A stretch of 11,254 bases of DNA. It comes from Nitrososphaerales archaeon TH1920 (GTDB taxonomy: Archaea; Thermoproteota; Nitrososphaeria; Nitrososphaerales; Nitrososphaeraceae). The position numbers and the translations under genes were made by a program. This document shows, piece by piece, positions 1-7,000 of this stretch. Numbering within the stretch: the stretch's first letter is position 1; the number at the start of each line of letters is the position of its first letter. Under the pieces are notes generated by a model that did not search any database, was not told the origin of the DNA, and saw nothing but the letters and a program-made list of their open reading frames with translations. Location of the stretch: the NCBI GenBank assembly GCA_014523495.1, contig JAATVM010000089.1:1-11254 (forward strand), read 5' to 3'.

Positions 1-77
1 TGCGTCGGCCTTGAGTTAGACCGAAAGAAAGCCGATTCGCCTTCGGGCGAGCAGGAGTTCAAATCTCCTCATCTGCG
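1..77 (+). tRNA. tRNA-Ser(UGA), 3' part, probable intron
   Basis: The acceptor, D-arm and 5' end lie outside the window. Visible parts, in order: anticodon stem TCGGC (5-9) pairing with GCCGA (31-35); loop CTTGAG (10-15) plus A30; a long variable arm TCGCC-TTCG-GGCGA (37-50) with a stable UUCG loop; T arm AGGAG-TTCAAAT-CTCCT (53-69); 3' acceptor strand CATCTGC (70-76); and G77 as discriminator. The long variable arm, G discriminator and TGA anticodon (12-14) agree on serine, decoding UCA. No CCA is encoded. The anticodon stem closes only if 16-29 is removed as an intron at the standard 37/38 site. The missing 5' acceptor strand should read close to GCAGATG, which would test the call. Confidence 0.82.
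16..29 (+). other. probable 14-nt tRNA intron at position 37/38
   Basis: Removing 16-29 leaves a 7-nt anticodon loop CTTGAGA closed by a perfect 5-bp stem. Around the junctions a partial bulge-helix-bulge can be drawn: CTT (10-12) pairs with AAG (25-27), leaving three bases (28-30) before the anticodon stem. The fourth central pair would be G13-A24, a mismatch, so the motif is relaxed rather than canonical. The intron also carries CCGA (21-24), which can compete for pairing with TCGG (5-8). The exact ends could shift by a base or two because A residues flank the 3' junction. Confidence 0.6.
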
Positions 78-98
78 TTATGATCTGTCAATGACATC

Positions 99-103
99 TT
101 TTT
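99..103 (+). terminator. T-run after tRNA-Ser
   Basis: A run of five T residues lies 22 nt after the tRNA 3' end. Archaeal RNA polymerase commonly terminates at short T-runs without a hairpin. Position and composition fit, but the signal is short and such runs are frequent in AT-rich DNA. Confidence 0.35.
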
Positions 104-152
104 CAAATTTAACCATTTTATGGCAATACAATCAAAAAAAAATTGAATAGAA

Positions 153-160
153 TTATAAAA
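153..160 (+). promoter_or_regulatory. candidate TATA box of the dehydrogenase-like gene
   Basis: TTATAAAA fits the archaeal TATA consensus. A box here would start transcription roughly 25 nt downstream, near 181-185. That coincides with the second in-frame ATG (181) and lies downstream of the first (172), favouring a leaderless mRNA beginning at ATG 181. A weaker alternative box at about 115-121 (TTTTATG) would give a short leader and allow ATG 172. Confidence 0.45.
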
Positions 161-171
161 AATCACATATA

Positions 172-1302
172 ATGCAGGACATGGAAAAAAGACAACTACT
201 TCGACTTGTAATTCCTTCGGTTATAGTTATAATTGTAAGCATTCTAACCATCAAGTTTTCGCCCTCTGAAACTTTAGTGCCTTTACCTGCACCAGTAACT
301 AATTCAGGTAATTTGACAAATACCAAAGGAGTAGAAATTACCGCAGAGGGATTAGAAGCTCCAAGGTCTATCGATGTAGCAGAGGATGGAAGAATTTTCT
401 TCACAGAACAACATGGAAGTATCAGAGTTGTTGATGAGAATGGTACTCTTTTAGAAGAACCAGTTGGGGACATAAAAGTTGAAAATCTTCAGGGAGCAGG
501 TCTATTGGGTCTTACACTACATCCAAATTTTACCCAAAATCATTTGTTCTATATATATTTCACATATTCGAACAATACGGGAATTTTCAATAGAGTCTTG
601 ATGCTCGAAGAAAACAAAAATAAAATAATTGATTCTAGGACAATACTGGATGGTATACCAGGAAGTGAATTTCGTGATGGTGGTCGTATTAAATTTGGTC
701 CAGATGGAAAATTATATGTGTCAACAGGAGATGCATCAATTCCTGAATTATCTCAGGATCTAAATTCTTTGGCAGGAAAGATTCTTCGTATTAATGAAGA
801 TGGAACAATTCCACAAGATAACCCATTTTCAAATTCATTCGTATACGCATATGGATTTAGGAATGTCCAAGGACTAGCATGGGATCCTGAAAACGGACAG
901 CTATATGCTTCTGATCAGGGAGGAGCAGGCAATGATGAGGTAAATTTAGTATCACCAGGCAAAAATTATGGTTGGCCTAAGGAACAATGCAATGGGAATG
1001 CTCAAAACACACCGCCTTTGCTTTGTTTCAATCCCTCCTTAGAGCCTTCCGGAATCACATTTGCATCATCAAATAAGTTGGGATACAATAATCATCTAAT
1101 CGTCGCCACGCTTAAGGGGTCACTGTTGAGAGAAATTGATCTTAAAACTAGTAGTCAAAATACAATCCTTGTTGGATACGGTCGTCTTGCGGATGTTGTT
1201 GAATCCAAAGATGGGTCAATTTTTGTTCTTACTAGTAATACCGATGGCAACGGTTTGCCACAACAAGGTGATGACAAAATATTAAGGCTCTTAAGATCAT
1301 AG
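172..1302 (+). CDS. membrane-anchored PQQ-dependent sugar dehydrogenase-like protein (GSDH beta-propeller)
   Basis: The protein has 376 residues. A basic N-terminus and hydrophobic stretch (about 9-29) look like a signal anchor, which would place the rest outside the membrane. The remainder matches the soluble glucose/aldose dehydrogenase propeller: GLLGLTLHPNF (110-120), GGRIKFGPDGKLYVSTGDA (170-188), AGKILRINEDG (201-211), YGFRNVQGLAWDP (227-239) with the PQQ-site Arg-Asn pair R230-N231, and NDEVNLVSPGKNYGWP (254-269). The family oxidises aldoses with PQQ and calcium. Here three active-site positions differ from Acinetobacter sGDH: the catalytic His144 equivalent is R168, the Gln76 equivalent is G108 and the Arg408 equivalent is A340. 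The fold is clear, but sugar oxidation is doubtful. ATG 181 is a plausible alternative start (see the TATA box). The stop is followed 5 nt later by the HMG-CoA reductase GTG. Confidence 0.85.
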   Translation: MQDMEKRQLLRLVIPSVIVIIVSILTIKFSPSETLVPLPAPVTNSGNLTNTKGVEITAEGLEAPRSIDVAEDGRIFFTEQHGSIRVVDENGTLLEEPVGDIKVENLQGAGLLGLTLHPNFTQNHLFYIYFTYSNNTGIFNRVLMLEENKNKIIDSRTILDGIPGSEFRDGGRIKFGPDGKLYVSTGDASIPELSQDLNSLAGKILRINEDGTIPQDNPFSNSFVYAYGFRNVQGLAWDPENGQLYASDQGGAGNDEVNLVSPGKNYGWPKEQCNGNAQNTPPLLCFNPSLEPSGITFASSNKLGYNNHLIVATLKGSLLREIDLKTSSQNTILVGYGRLADVVESKDGSIFVLTSNTDGNGLPQQGDDKILRLLRS

Positions 1303-1307
1303 TAGTC

Positions 1308-2576
1308 GTGCGCATGAAGACAGAAAAGAAATTTTACGAAATGAATCTTGAGGAAAGACTATCATTCATTGCATCAAAAACTAATCTTACAAAAAACGAA
1401 ATTTCAACTATTGTTAATCAAGCTTTACCATTTGAAAAAATTGACAGAATGATAGAAAATGCGATAGGAATTTTTTCGTTGCCTCTCGGTATAGCAACGA
1501 ATTTTGTAATAAATGGAAAAGACTACCTGGTTCCTATGGCCATTGAAGAACCCTCTGTAATTGCAGCCGCAAGTCATGCGGCAAAACTATCTACATTCTT
1601 TGGAGGATTTAAGGCAAGTGCTTATGGTTCTATTATGAGAGGCCAAATTCAAATAACTGACCTGTTGGATATCAAGAATTCTATTCACATAATCTCAAAG
1701 AATAAAGAAGCCCTACTCAGTATTGCCAATTCTCGTTCAAAGAATGTGAAAGCGCTGGATCTAAAAACAAGGGTAATTAAGAATGATGTTGACAACCAAA
1801 AAATGCTTGTGGCAGAACTATATGTTGATTGTAAGGATTCAATGGGTGCCAATAGCATAAATTCAATGTGTGAACTACTGGGCCCCGAAATAGAGAGAAT
1901 GACAAACGGCAAAGTTATACTAAAGATACTTTCCAATTATTCAACAGAAAGGATTGCAATCAGTCAAGCTACTTTCAAGAAAGAAGAACTTGGAGGCTCC
2001 CTCGTAGTTGACAGAATACTATCTGCTTTTGCTTTTGCATTTTCTGATCCGCATAGGGCGGTAACTCATAACAAAGGTATTATGAACGGGATAGATGCAG
2101 TTTCAATTGCCACAGGTCAAGATTTTCGTGCTATTGAGGCCGCCGCTCATGCGTATGCCTCAAGGGATGGAAAGTACAGGACACTGACTACTTTTTCAAA
2201 GTCATCTGAAGGTGATCTAATTGGGAGGATAGAGATTCCATTATCAGTGGGCATAGTAGGAGGGATTTCTTCAGTACATCCAGTTGCGAAAATTGGTTTG
2301 AAAATATTAGGAGTGAAATCAGCAGGTGAATTAGCATGTGTTATAGCATCAGTTGGGCTTGCCCAAAATTTTGCAGCAATCAGAGCACTATCTACAGAAG
2401 GAATTCAGCAGGGACATATGAAACTACATGCAAAAAATATTGCTGTCGCGGCTGGGGCGACTGGGAAATTAGTTGATATTGTATCTGAAACTATGTATAA
2501 ACAATCAAACATTAGTCTAGACAATGCCCGAGCAATATTGCATAAAGTGCAAAATAGAGAACTCGGTTCAGCGTAG
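1308..2576 (+). CDS. class II hydroxymethylglutaryl-CoA reductase
   Basis: It reduces HMG-CoA to mevalonate with two NAD(P)H, the committed step of the mevalonate pathway that feeds archaeal ether lipids. Its 422 residues match the class II length (about 430). Landmarks: EEPS with the catalytic Glu (E80/E81) followed by VIAAASHAAK; DSMGAN (177-182), the counterpart of DAMGAN; HNKG with catalytic K256; ATGQD with D272; and the C-terminal QGHMKLHAKNIA with catalytic H370. Class I enzymes have an ATTEG-type motif instead of EEPS, so this is the class typical of bacteria and a minority of archaea. There are no membrane helices. GTG 1308 is the first start after the upstream stop; ATG 1314, two codons later, is equally likely. 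It is probably co-transcribed with the preceding gene. Confidence 0.94.
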   Translation: MRMKTEKKFYEMNLEERLSFIASKTNLTKNEISTIVNQALPFEKIDRMIENAIGIFSLPLGIATNFVINGKDYLVPMAIEEPSVIAAASHAAKLSTFFGGFKASAYGSIMRGQIQITDLLDIKNSIHIISKNKEALLSIANSRSKNVKALDLKTRVIKNDVDNQKMLVAELYVDCKDSMGANSINSMCELLGPEIERMTNGKVILKILSNYSTERIAISQATFKKEELGGSLVVDRILSAFAFAFSDPHRAVTHNKGIMNGIDAVSIATGQDFRAIEAAAHAYASRDGKYRTLTTFSKSSEGDLIGRIEIPLSVGIVGGISSVHPVAKIGLKILGVKSAGELACVIASVGLAQNFAAIRALSTEGIQQGHMKLHAKNIAVAAGATGKLVDIVSETMYKQSNISLDNARAILHKVQNRELGSA

Positions 2577-2595
2577 AATTATTTTATAAATAATT
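2577..2595. repeat. AT-only inverted repeat after the HMG-CoA reductase stop
   Basis: A perfect 8-bp inverted repeat, AATTATTT-TAT-AAATAATT, begins directly after the TAG stop. A second small one (AATAAT, 7-nt spacer, ATTATT) follows within about 20 nt. It could mark the mRNA 3' end or lie in an upstream control region for the his operon. Being pure A/T it would fold weakly, and chance is a real alternative. Confidence 0.3.
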
Positions 2596-2665
2596 TGAAT
2601 AATTCTTCATATTATTTATCAAAAAATTATCAAAACATAGTTCCTTAGATATGAATTTTCAATAG

Positions 2666-2673
2666 AAATATAT
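2666..2673 (+). promoter_or_regulatory. candidate TATA box of the his operon
   Basis: AAATATAT lies 29-36 nt before the hisG ATG at 2702, which would give a start site a few bases upstream of the codon and so a very short or absent leader. A second AT-rich candidate (ATTAAAAA, about 2678-2685) sits closer. The region between the HMG-CoA reductase stop and hisG is the only sizeable plus-strand gap before hisF, so an operon promoter is expected here. Confidence 0.4.
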
Positions 2674-2701
2674 CCCATTAAAAAGATTCTTCGAATATCA
2701 A

Positions 2702-3679
2702 ATGACAGTCGTAAAATTTGCGATACCAAAAGGTAGTATCGAAGACCAAACGTTTAAGTTACTTGAGGAAGCATGGCAAACAGTTAAGGGTCGTGGAAAA
2801 ACCTATAGAGTTAAGCTAAGTGATCCTGAAATAGAAGTCAAAATTTTGAGACCGCAAGAAATCCCTACATATGTTCAAGAGGGCTTTTATGATATAGGAA
2901 TTACTGGTAAAGATTGGATTGTTGAGGCAAGTGCAGACGTTAAAATTTTACTAGATCTAGAATATGGTCAAGTAAATCAGGTTATAGCGATTCCGGAAAA
3001 TTTTGAATATAACAATTTGACTGAATTGATAGAAGGTTTCGCAAAACAGAAACGAACCTTACGAATTTCGTCTGAGTACCTTACAACTGCTTCAGCGCAT
3101 GTACGTTCTAACAAATCATATCAAAAATATTATAGTGATATTAGGCCGATGATTATTACGCCGTGGATGAGAGTTGGGGAAAATAAACTGGTTGAAATTT
3201 TTCTGTCTTTTGGTGCTACCGAAGCAAAACCACCTGAAGATGTAGATGCTATTTATGATATAACTGAAACAGGCACTACACTCGTTCAAAACAATCTAAA
3301 GGTTATTGAAACAGTGGCATATTCAAGCGCACAATTAATAGCAAATAAGAATTCATTGGATGACAAGATAAAGGCAGAAAAAATTGCAGACATACTTGCT
3401 CTATTAAAGGGAGTTGTGGAAGCCAGGAAAAAACTCCATATTTTCGTAAACGTGAAAGAGGAGAACTTGCAGAAATTGTTGGAAAGCTTACCTGCCCTAA
3501 AAGGACCCACAATAAGCAAATTGAGTGAAGAAGGGTGGTATGGTGTTAATACAGTTATTGATAAGAATGAATTCATAAAGATAGTTCCAAAGTTAAGAGA
3601 GATAGCTCAGGGTCTTGTCGTGATGCAACCAAAGCAAATACTCCCATTAGAGGAACTAAAACAGGTTATGGGTCAGTGA
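2702..3679 (+). CDS. hisG: ATP phosphoribosyltransferase, long form (HisG_L)
   Basis: It catalyses the first step of histidine synthesis, joining ATP and PRPP to give phosphoribosyl-ATP. The N-terminal half shows the HisG signature: VKFAIPKGS (4-12), YDIGITGKDWI (63-73), and the PRPP-phosphate loop DITETGTTL (186-194) preceded by GATE. At 325 residues it is the long form. About 243-315 matches the C-terminal ACT-like domain that binds histidine for feedback inhibition, so no HisZ partner is needed. It is the first gene of the operon. The ATG at 2702 follows a TATA-like box by about 30 nt with no Shine-Dalgarno motif, which suits a leaderless start. Its TGA overlaps the hisD start by 4 nt (GTGA). 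Confidence 0.95.
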   Translation: MTVVKFAIPKGSIEDQTFKLLEEAWQTVKGRGKTYRVKLSDPEIEVKILRPQEIPTYVQEGFYDIGITGKDWIVEASADVKILLDLEYGQVNQVIAIPENFEYNNLTELIEGFAKQKRTLRISSEYLTTASAHVRSNKSYQKYYSDIRPMIITPWMRVGENKLVEIFLSFGATEAKPPEDVDAIYDITETGTTLVQNNLKVIETVAYSSAQLIANKNSLDDKIKAEKIADILALLKGVVEARKKLHIFVNVKEENLQKLLESLPALKGPTISKLSEEGWYGVNTVIDKNEFIKIVPKLREIAQGLVVMQPKQILPLEELKQVMGQ

Positions 3680-4959
3680 TAAAAAAAATAAAAGTAAAGG
3701 ATGGAAAAAAAGAAGCAATTCTCATTCGTAAGTTAAGGCATATTCCTCAGAAATGTCTTATCGTTGAAAAGATAATTAACGATGTTATTAAGTTTGGAGA
3801 TAATGCGATAATAAAGTATACTGAAAAATATGACAATGTAAAAATTGATTCTATTTTTGTAGATAAAGTGGAATTTAAAAAAGCTTACCAAGAGGTGACA
3901 ATGAATCAGGTGAATTCTCTTAGAAAAATTAAGAAGCTACTTGAAAAGAATGAAAAAATGGTGTTAGAACAATTGACTAGAATCAAATCTTCTGCAGGGG
4001 GAATAAGGATTGAAAAAGTTGTCAAACCCATTGACAGCGTTGGGTGTTACATTCCAGGAGGAAGGGCACGATATCCAAGTACGTTGATAATGTGCGCCGT
4101 ACCTGCAAAAATTGCAGATGTAAACAGAACAGTGGTAGTAAGCCCTCCCATGAAAAATGGTAATATTGATCCTCTTACACTTGTAGCCGCTGATTTATGT
4201 GGTATAGACGAAGTTTATAAAATGGGTGGTGCCCAAGCAGTAGCAGCTCTTGCATATGGGACTAAAACAATAAAAAAAGTAGATAAAATTGTAGGTCCTG
4301 GAGGTTTGTTTGTTAATATTGCAAAATTTCTTGTCAGCAACAAGATTGCTATTGACATGATTGCGGGTCCAACTGAACTCTTAATATATGCAGATTCCAC
4401 GTCTGAGCCCAAGCTTATAGTCAAGGATTTAATTTCACAGGCAGAACACAGTAATGATACAATTTGTGGTGTTGTTACTACTTCAAAGGCCTTGATCGAA
4501 AGATTAGAAAATGAAATTGAAGAATCATTAAATAGTTCCTTACCAAGATTGGATATAATATCAACAAGCTTTAGGAATAATGCGTTCATTGCTTTATGTG
4601 ATGATGAAGAGAACGCGATATCATTTATGAATGAATTAGCTCCTGAACACCTTGAAATATTATCGAAAAATCCAAAACAAATAGCTGCAAAAGTCAGAAC
4701 TGCAGGCGTTATTTTATTAGGAAAGTATGCTCCGTCTGCGGCAAGTGATTATTGTCTTGGCTCAAATCATGTGTTACCAACTATGGAATTTGGTAAGTCT
4801 AAATCTTCACTATCTGTACTTGATTTTATGAAATTGGTTAATCATATTACAGTAACAAGAAGAGGTCTTTACTCGATTCAAAAGTGTATAAGGGAATTGG
4901 CAATTGCTGAAGGATTACCGAACCACTATTATGCCGTAGAAGAGAGGTTTAGAAATTGA
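3676..4959 (+). CDS. hisD: histidinol dehydrogenase
   Basis: It oxidises L-histidinol to L-histidine in two NAD-linked steps, the end of the pathway. Length 427 is normal. Diagnostic segments: YIPGGRARYPSTLIM (125-139), GGAQAVAALAYGT (184-196), IDMIAGPTELLIYAD (226-240), SQAEH (254-258), NELAPEHLEI (319-328) and ASDYCLGSNHVLPT (356-369). By alignment to the E. coli enzyme, zinc ligands are Q255, H258, D358 and H417, the catalytic pair is E324-H325, and the NAD-site Tyr and Gln correspond to Y125 and Q187. The usual GPGN motif is GPGG (207-210), so the Asn211 equivalent that contacts NAD is missing. The start is GTG in a 4-nt overlap with hisG, suggesting translational coupling. The stop lies 1 nt before the hisC TTG. 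Confidence 0.96.
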   Translation: MIKKIKVKDGKKEAILIRKLRHIPQKCLIVEKIINDVIKFGDNAIIKYTEKYDNVKIDSIFVDKVEFKKAYQEVTMNQVNSLRKIKKLLEKNEKMVLEQLTRIKSSAGGIRIEKVVKPIDSVGCYIPGGRARYPSTLIMCAVPAKIADVNRTVVVSPPMKNGNIDPLTLVAADLCGIDEVYKMGGAQAVAALAYGTKTIKKVDKIVGPGGLFVNIAKFLVSNKIAIDMIAGPTELLIYADSTSEPKLIVKDLISQAEHSNDTICGVVTTSKALIERLENEIEESLNSSLPRLDIISTSFRNNAFIALCDDEENAISFMNELAPEHLEILSKNPKQIAAKVRTAGVILLGKYAPSAASDYCLGSNHVLPTMEFGKSKSSLSVLDFMKLVNHITVTRRGLYSIQKCIRELAIAEGLPNHYYAVEERFRN

Positions 4960-4960
4960 A

Positions 4961-6025
4961 TTGACAGATTGGCTAATGAGAGAAATAAAGAAAATTTCAA
5001 CGATTGAAAAATACACAATACCTTCTGGAAATAATTCTTGTAAATTGGATGCAAACGAAAATGTTGTTCTAGACAAGAATTTTCTAATTAACATTTCTCT
5101 AAATAGTCTAAAAAAAATTGATCTTAGAAGATATCCCATTGAGCTTTATGAAGATTTATACAAAAAGCTCTCAAATTATTTAATGATTAGTAAGAGATCA
5201 TTGGTGTTAGGAAGCGGTTCGGACCAGATTATAGACTTGCTATTAACACTAATTGGAAGAGGAAGGAGGTTAACTTCAATATACCCCACTTTTTCTTACT
5301 TTAAGACTAGATGCCAATTACATAAAGTAGGGTTTTCTGAAATATTGTTATCGTCTATTGATAATACCCTTAATAATGGAAAATTTATAGAGGATGCAAA
5401 AAAATCTCATGCAATATATTTATGCTCTCCAAATAATCCTACAGGAAACCAATTTGAGAAATCCCAGATTTTAGAAATTTTGACTTCCTTGGAAAATAAC
5501 CTAGTAATAATAGATGAAGCGTATGTGGAATTTGCAAAATATTCTTTAACCAGACTTGTACAAAAGTATCCAAATCTTGTAATTCTCCGTACCTTTTCAA
5601 AGGCTGTAGGCTTAGCTGGTGCAAGAATAGGGTATATGATAGCAAATGAAGAACTTGCGGATTTATTTAGGAATAAGATCCAGTTACCATATGCAGTAAA
5701 CAGTATTTCACTTGCTATCGCTATTTCAGTTATCTCTAATCCCGAAAAAATGGAAAAAAGTATATCATTAATAAAGGATGAAAGAGAAAGACTCTATCGC
5801 AATCTCTCAAATGTCAAAAAAATAAATGTCTACAAATCAGATGCAAATTTTCTGTTTATAAAATGTAATGAAAAATATGATAGAATTTTAGAGGCTTTAG
5901 AAAATTCAAGGATAATAGTAAAGGCATTAGGCAACATTGAGAACTATGGAAAATGTATTAGAATAACGATAGGTACAAAAAAAATGAATAACAAGATATT
6001 GTCCATATTTAACAATATTCAATAA
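4961..6025 (+). CDS. hisC: histidinol-phosphate aminotransferase
   Basis: This PLP enzyme converts imidazole-acetol phosphate and glutamate to histidinol phosphate and 2-oxoglutarate. It is a fold-type I aminotransferase of 354 residues with KLDANENV (28-35), LGSGSDQIIDLLL (83-95), SPNNPTGN (156-163), IIDEAYVEF (183-191; D185 should hold the pyridine nitrogen), RTFSKAVGLAGARIGY (210-225) with Schiff-base lysine K214 and R222, and a C-terminal R334 in CIRITIGT for the substrate carboxylate. Two starts are possible: TTG 4961, one base after the hisD stop, or ATG 4976, five codons later. TTG shares the 11-mer AATTGACAGAT with the forced TTG start of hisB, and a GAGG stretch lies at 4943-4946, so I keep TTG, though ATG is quite possible. 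Confidence 0.94.
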   Translation: MTDWLMREIKKISTIEKYTIPSGNNSCKLDANENVVLDKNFLINISLNSLKKIDLRRYPIELYEDLYKKLSNYLMISKRSLVLGSGSDQIIDLLLTLIGRGRRLTSIYPTFSYFKTRCQLHKVGFSEILLSSIDNTLNNGKFIEDAKKSHAIYLCSPNNPTGNQFEKSQILEILTSLENNLVIIDEAYVEFAKYSLTRLVQKYPNLVILRTFSKAVGLAGARIGYMIANEELADLFRNKIQLPYAVNSISLAIAISVISNPEKMEKSISLIKDERERLYRNLSNVKKINVYKSDANFLFIKCNEKYDRILEALENSRIIVKALGNIENYGKCIRITIGTKKMNNKILSIFNNIQ

Positions 6026-6045
6026 ATTAAGTAGATTCGATTAGA

Positions 6046-6993
6046 ATGAATTCAAATGCATGCATTATTTTTGATATCGATGGTGTGTTGATTGACACTA
6101 GAAAATCATATAACAGGACAATAAAAAAAACAGTCGAATATTTAGTTAAATACATGGATCCAACTATTAAAAATGGAAGAGCTTTAGTTAGTGACGAATT
6201 GATTTTTAAATTTCGTAAATCTGGAATGTTTAACAATGATACTGATACAAGTTATGCATTTGTTTTGGGTATACTAAGTGGACCATCTAAATTTTCTGAT
6301 TTACATTTTTTTATAGAATATATTACAGATAATGCAACGGCAAAAGGAATAACTTCTGTAGAAAATTACATCTCAACCTATTCGGAAAATCACCTTAAGA
6401 AGATAAGGAAGTTGATAAATTATCCAGGAGATATTCACAGTAGCATATTAACCAGGCTTTTTGATGAATACCTTTACGGACCATCTTTGTTCAAAAAACA
6501 ACACAATACTATTCCGAAATATTATTTTGGTAAACCACTTATAGAAAATGACAAAATCTTGATGAGACATTCAACTATCAAGAAAATATTGAATTTTTTT
6601 GAAAGGAGAGTAGGAATTGTTTCTGGCAGGAGTAGATTAGCTGCAGAGTACTCTATGAAGACGCTCTTTAAATTTTTTGATAATAGTGGTTCAATTTATC
6701 TAGACGATGAGAAAAGGGAAAGGAGTAAGCCGGATCCTTCAGCACTGATAAAATGCATTAAACGATTTGGAGTCAGTAATGCTCTTTATGTTGGAGACTC
6801 GACGGAGGATTTATTCATGGTGCAAAGAGCAAAGAAAGTGTCGAATATCAACATTGAATTAATTGGAGTATGTGCCTCAAATGTGAGATCAAATCAAGTG
6901 AGGAATCTATTCAAAAGTAATGGAACTTCATTAATTGTCAGAGATGTCAATGAATTACCGAACATATTAAATAAAGTTATGACCCAATTTTAG
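6046..6993 (+). CDS. HAD-superfamily phosphatase, candidate histidinol-phosphate phosphatase
   Basis: All four HAD motifs are present: FDIDGVL (9-15) with nucleophile D10 and acid/base D12; VSG (192-194) with S193; SKPDP (227-231) with K228; and VGDSTED (249-255) with acidic D251 and D255. About 180 residues separate motifs I and II, far more than in common subfamily IA enzymes, giving a large cap that includes GMFNNDTDTSYA (60-71). Placed 20 nt after hisC and 7 nt before hisB, it fills the only middle step not otherwise covered, histidinol phosphate to histidinol. E. coli HisB fuses a HAD histidinol phosphatase to the dehydratase, and here the two are adjacent genes in the same order, though this HAD is of a different subtype. 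HAD chemistry is certain; the substrate is inferred from context. Confidence 0.87.
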   Translation: MNSNACIIFDIDGVLIDTRKSYNRTIKKTVEYLVKYMDPTIKNGRALVSDELIFKFRKSGMFNNDTDTSYAFVLGILSGPSKFSDLHFFIEYITDNATAKGITSVENYISTYSENHLKKIRKLINYPGDIHSSILTRLFDEYLYGPSLFKKQHNTIPKYYFGKPLIENDKILMRHSTIKKILNFFERRVGIVSGRSRLAAEYSMKTLFKFFDNSGSIYLDDEKRERSKPDPSALIKCIKRFGVSNALYVGDSTEDLFMVQRAKKVSNINIELIGVCASNVRSNQVRNLFKSNGTSLIVRDVNELPNILNKVMTQF

Positions 6994-7000
6994 ATACCAA

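Noticed and set aside
1..52. tRNA fold without an intron, using stem 5-10 with 19-24
   Set aside because: It needs a C-A mismatch and an 8-nt loop and leaves a 28-nt variable region, whereas removing 16-29 gives a perfect stem and a normal serine variable arm.
1685..1936. 83-codon antisense frame inside the HMG-CoA reductase gene
   Set aside because: It shadows the conserved coding frame; there is no plausible promoter or protein motif.
4215..4589. 124-codon open frame antisense to hisD
   Set aside because: It lies wholly within a highly conserved gene on the other strand and its translation shows no recognisable domain.
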